Assembly: GCA_009746045.1 (NCBI GenBank)
Contig: RPFO01000079.1
Span: forward strand, 6,095,191-6,159,190
Reading direction: 5' to 3'
DNA: 64,000 nucleotides
Source of the DNA: Mesostigma viride
Taxonomy: Eukaryota; Streptophyta; Mesostigmatophyceae; Mesostigmatales; Mesostigmataceae
In this document: positions 54,101-64,000 of the stretch, one piece after another
Layout: each line of letters begins with the position of its first letter
How positions within the stretch are numbered: position 1 is the stretch's first letter
Program-made: the position numbers and the translations under genes
The notes under the pieces: generated by a model
What the model saw: the letters and a program-made list of their open reading frames with translations, nothing else
Told to the model about the DNA's origin: nothing
Database searches by the model: none

Positions 54101-56812
54101 AGGACAAGGACAAGGACAAGGACAAGGACAAGGACAAGGACAAGGACAAGGACAAGGACAAGGACAAGGACAAGGACAAGGACAAGGACAAGGACAAGGA
54201 CAAGGACAAGGACAAGGACAAGGACAAGGACAAGGACAAGGTGCTGGCACAAGGACAAGGACAAGGACAAGGACAAGGACAAGGACAAGGACAAGGACAA
54301 GGACAAGGACAAGGACAAGGACAAGGACAAGGACAAGGACAAGGACAAGGACAAGGACAAGTGCTGGCACAAGGACAAGGTGCTGGCACAAGGACAAGGA
54401 CAAGGACAAGGACAAGGACAAGGACAAGGACAAGGACAAGGACAAGGACAAGGACAAGGACAAGGACAAGGACAAGGTGCTGGCAAGGACAAGGACAAGG
54501 ACAAGGACAAGGACAAGGACAAGGACAAGGACAAGGACAAGGACAAGGACAAGGACAAGGACAAGGACAAGGACAAGGACAAGGACAAGGACAAGGACAA
54601 GGACAAGGACAAGGACAAGGACAAGGACAAGGACAAGGACAAGGACAAGGACAAGGACAAGGACAAGGACAAGGACAAGGACAAGGACAAGGACAAGGAC
54701 AAGGACAAGGTGCTGGCACAAGGACAAGGTGCTGGCACAAGGACAAGGACAAGGACAAGGACAAGGACAAGGACAAGGACAAGGACAAGGACAAGGACAA
54801 GGACAAGGACAAGGACAAGGACAAGGACAAGGACAAGGACAAGGACAAGGACAAGGACAAGGACAAGGACAAGGACAAGGACAAGGACAAGGACAAGGAC
54901 AAGGACAAGGACAAGGACAAGGACAAGGACAGGACAAGGACAAGGACAAGGACAAGGACAAGGACAAGGACAAGGACAAGGACAAGGACAAGGACAAGTG
55001 CTGGCACAAGGACAAGGACAAGGACAAGGACAAGGACAAGGACAAGGACAAGGACAAGGACAAGGACAAGGACAAGGACAAGGACAAGGACAAGGACAAG
55101 GACAAGGACAAGGACAAGGACAAGGACAAGGACAAGGACAAGGACAAGGACAAGGACAAGGACAAGGACAAGGAAAGGACAAGGACAAGGACAAGGACAA
55201 GGACAGGACAAGGACAAGGACAAGGACAAGGACAAGGTGCTGGCACAAGGACAAGGCACAAGGACAAGGACAAGGACAAGGACAAGGACAAGGACAAGGA
55301 CAAGGACAAGGACAAGGACAAGGACAAGGACAAGGACAAGGACAAGGACAAGGACAAGGACAAGGACAAGGACAAGGACAAGGACAAGGACAAGGACAAG
55401 GACAAGGACAAGGACAAGGACAAGGACAAGGACAAGGACAAGGACAAGGACAAGGACAAGGACAAGGACAAGGACAAGGACAAGGACAAGGACAAGGACA
55501 AGGACAAGGACAAGGACAAGGACAAGGACAAGGACAAGGACAAGGACAAGGACAAGGACAAGGACAAGGACAAGGACAAGGACAAGGACAAGGACAAGGA
55601 CAAGGACAAGGACAAGGACAAGGACAAGGACAAGGACAAGGACAAGGACAAGGACAAGGACAAGGACAAGGACAAGGACAAGGACAAGGACAAGGACAAG
55701 GACAAGGACTGGCACAAGGACAAGGACAAGGACAAGGACAAGGACAAGGACAAGGACAAGGACAAGGACAAGGACAAGGACAAGGACAAGGACAAGGACA
55801 AGGACAAGGACAAGGACAAGGACAAGGACAAGGACAAGGACAAGGACAAGGACAAGGACAAGGACAAGGACAAGGACAAGGACAAGGACAAGGACAAGGA
55901 CAAGGACAAGGACAAGGACAAGGACAAGGACAAGGACAAGGACAAGGACAAGGACAAGGACAAGGACGAGGACAAGGACGAGGACAAGACAAGGACAAGG
56001 ACAAGGACAAGGACAAGGACAAGGTGCTGGCACAAGGACAAGGACAAGGACAAGGACAAGGACAAGGACAAGGACAAGGACAAGGACAAGGACAAGGACA
56101 AGGACAAGGACAAGGACAAGGACAAGGACAAGGACAAGGACAAGGACAAGGACAAGGACAAGGACAAGGACAAGGACAAGGACAAGGACAAGGACAAGGA
56201 CAAGGACAAGGACAAGGACAAGGACAAGGACAAGGACAAGGACAAGGACAAGGACAAGGACAAGGACAAGGACAAGGACAAGGACAAGGACAAGGACAAG
56301 GACAAGGACAAGGACAAGGACAAGGACAAGGACAAGGCACAAGGACAAGGACAAGGACAAGGACAAGGACAAGGACAAGGACAAGGACAAGGACAAGGAC
56401 AAGGACAAGGACAAGGACAAGGACAAGGACAAGGACAAGGACAAGGACAAGGACAAGGACAAGGACAAGGACAAGGATGGCGCAAGAAAATCACATCTTT
56501 GTGCGTAACACCTACCCGGGCAGCTGGCAGTGTCTGGTGGGTTGCTTTTCCAGTTGCTGCCGTCGCGGCATCGGAACCCGATGACCCAGAAGCCGCCGAT
56601 TTCCTCCGCTCCTTCGCCGCCTTTGCTGCATGAGCGCCGCGCGCCTCTTGCCCCGACGATGGTGCGGGGGGAGGGGGCATTTGCTGTGCTGCCGCTGCAG
56701 CTTCCGACGGCGCGGAAGGGCCGGCGGCGGGAGGGGGCAACACCGGTGGCGGCGGAGAGCCCGGCGGCGGGGGCGCCGGCGGGGAACGCGGGTGGTTGTG
56801 CGTACAAGCACG
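45138..56812 (-). CDS. Spliced gene of unknown function, introns filled by repeats
   Basis: Proposed exons: 56812-56516 (acceptor CTGCGTGTCACAG, donor GTAGGT), 50215-49062 (acceptor CATGTGATCAG, donor GTAAAT), 48490-46078 (acceptor TTCATGCATGCAG, donor GTAAGT) and 45957-45138 (acceptor TCCCACACACAG), ending in TAG. Phases at the three junctions are 0, 0 and 1 and agree if frame breaks at homopolymers near 49851, 48012, 45738 and in the C-rich tract 46200-46700 are single missing bases. The exons encode a Pro/Ala-rich first part, a globular ~385-residue part ([40 protein letters not shown]), a third part with a long Gly/Lys/Glu repeat tract (KGGEGGGS units), and a last part with a [11 protein letters not shown] acidic start and [20 protein letters not shown]. 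No domain was recognised. Further 5' exons are likely. It could instead be several separate genes. Confidence 0.4.
46200..46700 (-). repeat. Coding minisatellite (GGSKGGEG-type) in exon 3
   Basis: Imperfect ~21-24-bp units of CCCTCTCCGCCCTTCGACCC on the plus strand, encoding Gly/Ser/Lys/Asp/Glu-rich repeats on the minus strand. Runs of 6-9 C make the frame uncertain; at least one frame change is needed to meet the phase of the next intron. Confidence 0.7.
48618..49012. repeat. 46-bp palindromic minisatellite, 9 copies
   Basis: Each unit carries CCAACGGCCGTTGG, a perfect 14-bp palindrome, followed by CGCAAGAAAAATCACACCCT and AATTTCCAGGTT. The array fills the 571-bp intron 48491-49061. Confidence 0.92.
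50266..51150. repeat. 46-bp palindromic minisatellite, about 20 copies
   Basis: Same unit as at 48618, with variants CCGACGGCCGTTGG and GCATGAAAATCACACC or GACAGAAAAAT. It fills the 3' part of the 6.3-kb intron 50216-56515. Related single palindromes occur at about 60341, 60375 and 60869. Confidence 0.92.
51166..56477. repeat. 5.3-kb (ACAAGG)n hexanucleotide array
   Basis: Nearly pure ACAAGG units, interrupted about 28 times by a GGTGCTGGCACAAGG-type variant and by rare changes (GAGG, missing A). The unit has no stop codon in any frame, so all six frames stay open for thousands of bases (GQ, DK, TR on plus; PC, LV, SL on minus). The variants keep switching the frame, so no coding constraint is seen. 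The array starts and ends inside one copy of the 46-bp minisatellite unit (GGCGCAAGAAAATCA on both edges). Confidence 0.95.
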
Positions 56813-57358
56813 CTGTGACACGCAGACGACAAAGAAGAAATCCGCCGAATATGTTAGCAAGCGGTGCGGTGCAGCACACACACCTGACAAAGCTAATAGG
56901 TCAACCCTTAAAACCGTGTCCAACTGCCCGCTATAAAAACCGGGCAATGGTCACTTTCCATGATAATGTCCACAAACCAACCTAATAGTTAGTTATGGTC
57001 CATTATAGGACACAAGCACACACATATATTCACCACCTTGGGGGTCATGTCATTGGTCATATTGCAATGTCCTATGGGTGCCAAATATAGCACCCCCTGA
57101 CAGAAAGGAAGCTAGTAAAGGGCTCATGAACACCAAGGTTGCATGTGGAGGAGCAGGGACCCAGCTGCAAGCTCTAACAATAAATGCCCACTACAAATAG
57201 CGGACAGTTTGGTTTGTGACACCTGCTAGCATTACAAAGCTCAATTCTCATCCCGTAGCAACAAAAATGTAATGTCCGCTGTAAATATCACTCAAAACGG
57301 CTAAAGGGTTAAAACGAAGTTGTAGTTGTTTTGCGGCATCAAGTTTCAAAGTACGTAC

Positions 57359-57457
57359 TGGGATACCCTTCGCCAGCCTGCTTGGCATCCAGGATAAGAT
57401 CTTGGAACCAGTAAGGGGGCTTCGCTTGCTGCGGCAGATGGTGCAATCCATTGTGAT
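57359..57457 (-). CDS. Candidate exon, 33 codons
   Basis: The acceptor-like TTGCGCGCAG and donor GTACGT bracket an open frame encoding DHNGLHHLPQQAKPPYWFQD and LILDAKQAGEGYPS. It could be an upstream exon of the spliced gene 45138-56812, but the phases do not clearly match. No family was recognised. Confidence 0.3.
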
Positions 57458-57459
57458 CT

Positions 57460-57880
57460 GCGCGCAAAACATACACAAACAACCAAACCCTCATAGGTTG
57501 AGCAATCCACAAAATCATGCCATTACTGTAACAACATGGGCAAAGCATACACAAACGAACAACCATCATAGATTGAGCTAACAATCCAGAAAATCATGCC
57601 ATTACTGTAACAACATGGGCAAAGCATACACAAACGAACAACCATCATAGATTGAGCTAGCAATCCACAACATTATGCCATTACTGTAACAACATGGGCA
57701 AAGCATACACAAACGAACAACCATCATAGATTGAGCTAGCAATCCACAACATCATGCCATTACTGTAACAACATGGGCAAAGCATACACAAACGAACAAC
57801 CATCATAGATAGAGCAATCCACAACATCATGCCATTAATGTAATAACATGGGCAAAACATACACAAACAAATAGCCATGA
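57460..57880. repeat. ~78-bp tandem repeat, five to six copies
   Basis: Units contain AACATGGGCAAAGCATACAC, AAACGAACAACCATCATAGA and CATGCCATTACTGTAAC. They start at about 57534, 57612, 57691 and 57770, with degenerate copies at each side. The array directly adjoins the candidate exon acceptor, so it is probably intronic like the other arrays. Confidence 0.85.
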
Positions 57881-57939
57881 TAGGGCATTAAGAGAATAGC
57901 CATGATTGGGGCAATAAGAGAATTTTTTTGTTCAATTCA

Positions 57940-58466
<527 letters not shown>

Positions 58467-58703
58467 ACACCAAGGTTGAGACTTACATGCATGGGACAAG
58501 AAAAACCTCGTTGCAAGGGTTGAAACAATAACGAAATTGTATGACCACAGACACATAAAATGGAAGGCTTGCTCAGTATTATTATTTACCCATCAATCAA
58601 TTTTAAAGGCAAGGAAATGTTGAAATACGGAAGACCGTCCCAAGTTCGCCAGCATTAACAAAAGCATTTCTGTGACAAGAACAGTGGGCGACCATTCCCA
58701 TTA

Positions 58704-59485
58704 TTATCTTTTCCTCTTTTGTTTCTTCCCCTTCCCGGACTCGCATGCATAAGCGACGTCCGCCATCCCCAAACGATGCAAAATTTTGTTGGAGCTCTGC
58801 ATCTTCTCCAACAGTTCTTGATCCGATTCCTCCTTTGCACGACGCGCTTCCTCTGCCTTCGCCTTTGCGGCCTCCACATCTGCATCTATATCCGCCTTCA
58901 CCACCATCCTGATCAAACGGTCCCGCTCCTCAGGCCTCGTCGGCAGTCCCACCGGCTCTGCGGCAAGAAGAGCCTCCAAAATATCCTTGTGCAGTCTTTG
59001 TGCTTCCACAAATCCATTATTCGTCATCAAGGTGTACGCGCATTCACGCGCCACACCCTGCAAGGAATCCCCCATGGTAACGTTAAGCCCATGAGCAAAC
59101 CCGTACGCGCTGTCCCCCTCTGCAAAAATCTCGAGTCCCTGCCTGTCGAGGCGCACCAGCTCAACTTTCCGTTCCCCAGTGTGCGTTGCCGTGAAGTGGA
59201 GGACCGAGCGTGTCATTCCGGTCTTCCCCATCAACATCTGCAAACTTGCTACGTATGCGATCCCACGAGCGCACACGTCCTCCAACTTCTCGGCAAAAGG
59301 TAGATGTGTCTTGCAATACACATCCAATCCCTCCAGTGGTCTATCACATCTAAGAAATCCACACCCCCCGTATGGATCCTTGGCATTTGGTACTCGAGGT
59401 CGTGCGCTTGCAGGAACTTGTAATGTTCCGCGCACAGTCCCTCGACCCTTACGGGCTCCGTACAGATTTTGCATTTCGTTGCCAT
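58704..59485 (-). CDS. Putative zinc-binding coiled-coil protein, frameshifted
   Basis: ATG at 59485 follows an acceptor-like TTGCGCAG. The first frame has ATKCKICTEPVRVEGLCAEH, a C-x2-C-x10-C-x2-H pattern. At about 59390 the frame moves by one base and continues with CGFLRCDRPLEGLDVYCKTH, a second C/C/C/H cluster, a globular middle, then a long charged helix (DADVEAAKAKAEEARRAKEE) and a basic end (KGKKQKRKR). One added base joins the frames. No family was recognised. The Cys/His pattern is shared with the gene at 59712-60293, so the two are probably related. Confidence 0.5.
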
Positions 59486-59711
59486 CTGCGCAATTGCCAT
59501 GAGTCCCATACAGCAGCCATTGTATAACAGGGGCAATGAGGACCGTCAGAACCCCCTCTGGCGTCTTTCTCACACAATTCTCAATCTAGTCTTGTTGTGC
59601 AATAATTGTTGGTTCAAAGAAGGTCCGTTCAAAGAAGTTTTATGAGACAAAATAAATTAGTTTCAATTACACGCATCAGATTAATCAAATCATATTTTCT
59701 CCCTCTCTTTC

Positions 59712-60293
59712 TTACTGAGCAATTCTGTCCATCCTGCCCCTCTTTGCCGGCTTCTCATCAATCTCCTCATCAAAATCACACACACGTCTAATCTGCTGTC
59801 TAATCTGCTCTACCAACCCCCCCTTGCGCATCAGGTCTTTCACCTCCCCCTTCAAGAGCGCTGTCACGAGTCGCGCGCACTCATACGCGGACTCCGTGGC
59901 CATGTCCCTTCCCATATCATGCCACACTTTGGCCGTTGGACAGTCGGGATGGTCTCCCATGTAAGCCCACACATGCCTTGGCGGCTTGTCCTCTCCGCCT
60001 ATCCCCTCTCCAGGTCGCATCTGTCCCACCTCCTCTATCACCCACTCTGCATCACGCAGCATGAATCGAGGCTTCTTGTCAACATAGTACAAGACCAAAA
60101 CCATGTTGTTGGGCCAAGGCTTCCACTTTTTCGTCACGATGTGACGGTCAATCGTCATCAGCCCGCTCTCGATTTCGGCAAACAACGCCCCCCATACGTC
60201 AGAATGCTTGGGACAGAACCACTCGCTGTCCGTCGGCATTCCTTCCCATTGACAATCCGGATGTTCGCATCGAATGGGTCCATCTGTGCACAT
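59712..60293 (-). CDS. Putative zinc-binding protein, 193 aa
   Basis: ATG at 60293, preceded by AAAAAATATCG. The N-terminus IRCEHPDCQWEG...SEWFCPKHSDVW gives a C-x4-C-x(13)-C-x2-H cluster, similar to its neighbour at 58704. The middle has WPNNMVLVLYYVDKKPRFML and PRHVWAYMGDHPDCPTAKVW, and the C-terminus is helical and basic (KPAKRGRMDRIAQ). A GT donor (CTCAGTAAGA) overlaps the stop, so splicing onward is possible. No family was recognised. Confidence 0.5.
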   Translation of the reverse strand: MCTDGPIRCEHPDCQWEGMPTDSEWFCPKHSDVWGALFAEIESGLMTIDRHIVTKKWKPWPNNMVLVLYYVDKKPRFMLRDAEWVIEEVGQMRPGEGIGGEDKPPRHVWAYMGDHPDCPTAKVWHDMGRDMATESAYECARLVTALLKGEVKDLMRKGGLVEQIRQQIRRVCDFDEEIDEKPAKRGRMDRIAQ

Positions 60294-60299
60294 CGATAT

Positions 60300-60477
60300 T
60301 TTTTACACCACCCGCAAACGCACGCATTCAGCAGGGTCAACGGCCGTTGGCCCTGTTAAATTCCACACATCCCAACGGCCGTTGGCCTTAGACGCACAAA
60401 ACTTGACACCATCAGGCGATTTTTTCCAAATGATTCTTCTTTATTAAATAAATTTACATTCATCCTAAAATCACATT
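60300..60477. promoter_or_regulatory. Compact spacer with two AACGGCCGTTGG palindromes
   Basis: Between two co-oriented ORFs: palindromes at about 60341-60354 and 60375-60388, then AATAAA-like A/T sequence on the minus strand (TTATTTAATAAAGAAG) near 60438. The placement after a stop and before a start fits a transcription end or 3'-processing hairpin, unproven. Confidence 0.4.
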
Positions 60478-60788
60478 CTAGTCAACATCCTCCCCATCTT
60501 TAGTGGGTTGCATTCGACCCCAATTGTCGTTCATAAAACTGACCAAAACATGAGCCGGAGTCCCCACATCCTCCTCACGCCTCAATTTACGCAATACACC
60601 TTTAGCAATTCCACCATACCCATCAACCTCCGACATCATCATGCCCACGCCATCAAGACGTTCAGCGTGCAATTGCCCGTCCTCTTCGAGAACCAGATCG
60701 GGCAGGTCTTCCAGTTCGGCCTCCACAATCTCTATCAGGTTTTCCTTTGTAGTCTCCCCCCTTCCTTTCCTTCTTTTCCGCACTCCAT
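60478..60788 (-). CDS. Acidic small protein, frameshifted at a G6 run
   Basis: ATG at 60788 is out of frame with the long ORF by one base; the C6 run on plus (60756-60761) is the likely place. The main frame gives ENLIEIVEAELEDLPDLVLE, a Met-rich GVGMMMSEVDGYGG and VGTPAHVLVSFMNDNWGRMQ. No family was recognised. Composition and the clean stop support a gene or exon. Confidence 0.4.
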
Positions 60789-60892
60789 CCTACACCCTGC
60801 CCCTGCACAACCGACGTCCATGGCAAGTTAAGAAACGGACTCAGCTCACAGGACATTTTGCAAGTCCAACGGCCGTTGGCGACCAAAAACAC

Positions 60893-61084
60893 CTAGTCGC
60901 ATGCATTCCTTGCTCTCTCCACCAAAGCAGAGGCCAGGACGACCCTTTCCACGACCTTTTCAATTTCCTCCCCCTCAGCATCAGCAACAACGGTCATGGC
61001 AAATCGGGCTTGGCGCTTAACCCCCGATGCCAGAACGGCAGCCATCTCCACACGAGTTTTTGAGACTTCAACAGGTACAGGCAA
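60893..61084 (-). CDS. Partial ORF or exon
   Basis: Minus frame open upstream to about 61160 without a clear start, ending in TAG at 60893. Encodes ELPVPVEVSKTRVEMAAVLA and a charged helix EGEEIEKVVERVVLASALVE. A palindrome CCAACGGCCGTTGG follows at about 60869. No family was recognised. Confidence 0.3.
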   Translation of the reverse strand: MPVPVEVSKTRVEMAAVLASGVKRQARFAMTVVADAEGEEIEKVVERVVLASALVERARNACD

Positions 61085-61160
61085 TTCGCCGACCGCAAAA
61101 GTAAGCTTGTGGTCCTTGACGGACCCACCACCTTCATGACAGGCAGCGCAAGCCAGCCGA

Positions 61161-61514
61161 TATTATATATTATGAAGATTGCAATAATGCTTTATGATGA
61201 AAGCAATGCCCAAACCATCATTCATAACATTTGACAAAATTACAATGAATGCCGAGTGTGCTGGCAACTGTAAAGAAGTAACACATATCCTTTGAGAACC
61301 CATCGAAATCACCACAGACCGACCATGACGCCACTGTGGCGCAACCAGTGTTACTTACGTCATAATCTATTCAAACTGTTATGTGGACTCTGCGCTCATG
61401 CCCAGTTACGCACACTGGCCAACGACGAACCGGCCTTTCCGGACTGTTCCCGGAGTCAGCGCCCCAGAAGTTCCGTCCACAATGCCAACAACATCCCAAC
61501 CGGATCAAACCCAT
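61161..61514. other. No gene recognised
   Basis: A/T-rich at the left and mixed further right; only short frames. It precedes the solo LTR. Confidence 0.4.
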
Positions 61515-62117
61515 TGTCAATCTTATCAACCATCGATGGCAACGACATGCAACCACCACGGGCTGTCCGGACTGTTCAGAAGTTTTAACCCATGAAGACA
61601 ACAAACTAGTGTGAGGGAGAGACGAGCAGCGAACAACGACCACGATGGCCGCGCGCTGCTCCTAAATACCTCCAAATCCCGGCATCCATGCGCATGTGCA
61701 TTTGCCAGCAAAGCCGTCCTGACGGCAGTAGACTGGCAGCAAATGCAGAGCAAGCTGTTCGACAACACGTGCGGAGCCAGCACACCGCACACACGGATCT
61801 GCGGTTATCTAGCTGTCAGAGGACTGAAACAATCCATTCGTCTGACAATACAAAGATTCATAACTGCCAATGTCCGACCGGGGATATTGCGCAAGCCACC
61901 AAGGCTTTCGCCCCAAAGTCTGCGCCTGAACCTAAGCAGGTCACCTAGGACTGTCACTCTAGAATTCAGGCCTTTCCGGCGCGGCGCCCACACCGCCCAG
62001 GAACAAAGCCTGCGGCGCCTACTGAATCGGAAACCAACCAAACGTCCGTAACGATTCCGATTACGAGGGCACCGGAACTTCTTGAGTGCACGGAGTTAAA
62101 TGATCACGGACGTGACA
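61515..62117 (-). mobile_element. Diverged solo LTR
   Basis: The reverse complement aligns by eye to the 628-bp LTR-like repeat at 18913. Shared anchors are the CCATGAAGACAACAAAC segment with GTGAGGGAGAGA (about 61590), ATGCAACCACCACGGG (near 61546) and the end GATCACGGACGTGACA (62102-62117). Termini are again TGTC and GACA. It abuts the satellite array at its right end. Confidence 0.55.
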
Positions 62118-64000
62118 ACTGGGCCAAGCTGCCACGGAATGGTGGTACCGCCTGCCGTCCGGCACTTGAAGCCCGCCGGTGCTATAATTCCTATCGTCCA
62201 CGCATGTTTCCCCTGCCTCAAACCGCACGTTGCATTTAAATCTTGGAGCCCAAAATCACTGAAAACGTGTGCCAGCCGGTAGCAAATCTGGGCCAAGCTG
62301 CCACGGAATGGTTGGTACCGCCTGCCGTCCGGCACTTTGAAAGCCCGCCGGTGCTATAATTCCTATCGTCCACGCATGTTTTCCCCTGCCTCAAACCGCA
62401 CGTTGCATTTAAATCTGGAGCCCAAAATTCACTGAAAACGTGTGCCAGCCGGTAGCAAACTGGCCAAGCTGCCACGGAATGGTGGTACCGCCTGCCGTCC
62501 GGCACTTTGAAGCCCGCCGGTGCTATAATTCCTATCGTCCACGCATGTTTTCCCCTGCCTCAAACCGCACGTTGCATTTAAATCTGGAGCCCAAAATTCA
62601 CTGAAAACGTGTGCCAGCCGGTAGCAAACTGGGCCAAGCTGCCACGGAATGGTGGTACCGCCTGCCGTCCGGCACTTTTGAAGCCCGCCGGTGCTATAAT
62701 TCCTATCGTCCACGCATGTTTTCCCCTGCCTCAAACCGCACGTTGCATTTAAATCTGGAGCCCAAAATTCACTGAAAACGTGTGCCAGCCGTAGCAAACT
62801 GGGCCAAGAACTGCCACGGAATGGTGGTACCGCCTGCCGTCCGGCACTTTGAAGCCCGCCGGTGCTATAATTCCTATCGTCCACGCATGTTTTCCCCTGC
62901 CTCAAACCGCACGTTGCATTTAAATCTGGAGCCCAAAATTCACTGAAAACGTGTGCCAGCCGGTAGCAAACTGGGCCAAGCTGCCACGGAATGGTGGACC
63001 GCCTGCCGTCCGGCACTTGAAGCCCGCCGGTGCTATAATTCCTATCGTCCACGCATGTTTTCCCCTGCCTCAAACCGCACGTTGCATTTAAATCTGGAGC
63101 CCAAAATCACTGAAAACGGTGTGCAGCCGGTAGCAAACTGGGCCAAGCTGCCACGGAATGGTGGGTACCCCTGCCGTCCGGCACTTTGAAGCCCGCCGGT
63201 GCTATAATTCCTATCGTCCACGCATGTTTTCCCTGCCTCAAACCGCACGTTGCATTTAAATCTGGAGCCCAAAATTCACTGAAAACGTGTGCCAGCGGTA
63301 GCAAACTGGGCCAAGCTGCCACGGAATGGTGGTACCGCCTGCCGTCCGGCACTTGAAGCCCGCCGGTGCTATAATTCCTATCGTCCACGCATGTTTTCCC
63401 CTGCCTCAAACCGCACGTTGCATTTAAATCTGGAGCCCAAAATTCACTGAAAACGTGTGCCAGCGGTAGCAAACTGGGCCAAGCTGCCACGGAATGGTGG
63501 TACCGCCTGCCGTCCGGCACTTTTGAAGCCCGCCGGTGCTATAATTCCTATCGTCCACGCATGTTTTCCCCTGCCTCAAACCGCACGTTGCATTTAAATC
63601 TGGAGCCCAAAATTCACTGAAAAACGTGTGCCAGCCGGTAGCAAACTGGGCCAAGCTGCCACGGAATGGGGTACCGCCTGCCGTCCGGCACTTTGAAGCC
63701 CGCCGGTGCTATAATTCCTATCGTCCACGCATGTTTTCCCCTGCCTCAAACCGCACGTTGCATTTAAATCTGGAGCCCAAAATTCACTGAAAACGTGTGC
63801 CAGCCGGTAGCAAACTGGGCCAAGCTGCCACGGAATGGTGGTACCGCCTGCCGTCCGGCACTTTGAAGCCCGCCGGTGCTATAATTCCTATCGTCCACGC
63901 ATGTTTTCCCCTGCCTCAAACCGCACGTTGCATTTAAATCTGGAGCCCAAAATTCACTGAAAACGTGTGCCAGCGCGTAGCAAACTGGGCAAGCTGCACG
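62118..64000. repeat. ~170-bp satellite, about 11 copies, open at window end
   Basis: Units begin ACTGGGCCAAGCTGCCACGG and contain GGTACCGCCTGCCGTCCGGC, GCCCGCCGGTGCTATAATTC, GTTGCATTTAAATCTGGAGC and AAAACGTGTGCCAGCCGGTA. Starts recur every 168-173 bp. Copies differ mainly by one-base length changes in short runs (CC/C, TTTT/TTT). The regular ~170-bp period is close to a nucleosome repeat, as in many centromeric or heterochromatic satellites. Confidence 0.93.

Noticed and set aside
51075-56947. ORFs of 800 to 1934 codons on both strands
   Set aside because: They are produced by the stop-free ACAAGG repeat in all frames; variant units shift the frame repeatedly and no frame is preferred.
61100-61140. 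Cytochrome c heme motif (CAACH) in an open frame
   Set aside because: A single short motif in a frame with no start and no other cytochrome features; probably chance.
62236-63654. ORFs up to 214 codons with repeated protein blocks
   Set aside because: They are read-through of the 170-bp satellite; the frame is kept only by chance between one-base length changes.

Overview
The window is eukaryotic nuclear DNA, most likely from a green alga. A three-exon gene on the minus strand (4043-6151) encodes the plant/green-algal TIGR01589 (PEL-like) domain, a decayed plastid rpoB fragment lies at about 57940-58466, introns have GT..AG borders, and the DNA is full of LINE-like retroelements and satellites. 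A prasinophyte of the Cymbomonas type, where endogenous polinton-like viruses are known to be abundant, would fit, but the species cannot be read from the sequence.

Layout. 1-25.6 kb: host DNA dominated by retroelement debris. It holds three copies of an ORF1-only LINE-like element, pieces of LINE ORF2 (reverse transcriptase with a YADD motif), a non-coding element with 628-bp LTR-like ends, microsatellites, a GT-rich minisatellite and palindromes. The PEL-like gene is the only convincing host gene there.

25.6-43.8 kb: a complete-looking endogenous polinton-like virus (PLV), 18.1 kb, bounded by about 707-bp terminal inverted repeats (TIRs). The left half, transcribed leftward, is the virion module: LamG-type adhesin, double-jelly-roll major capsid candidate, short basic amphipathic protein, minor capsid candidate, small proteins including a C2H2 zinc finger, and a 1092-residue fibre-like protein. 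The right half, transcribed rightward, holds a coiled-coil protein, an FtsK/HerA-type packaging ATPase (broken by a frameshift), an AT-hook protein (also frameshifted), a tyrosine recombinase and a 1195-residue PrimPol plus SF2 origin-binding-type helicase. No DNA polymerase or protease was recognised. The virus appears to have landed in the TAAT-rich tail of an older LINE fragment whose 13-bp target duplication now brackets the pair.

43.8-62 kb: leftward-oriented host or unknown genes. A spliced gene (exons between 56812 and 45138) has introns filled by a 46-bp palindromic minisatellite and by a 5.3-kb (ACAAGG)n array. Upstream are four compact ORFs, two with CxC/CxH-type putative zinc motifs, with the same palindrome in their spacers. 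The rpoB fragment interrupts this stretch. 61.5-62.1 kb is a diverged solo LTR, followed by a ~170-bp satellite running off the window end.

A caution for every gene here: at least nine reading frames are broken at short homopolymers, and all of them would be mended by one added base. This points to single-base deletions in the assembly, so frameshifts should not be read as true decay without checking reads.
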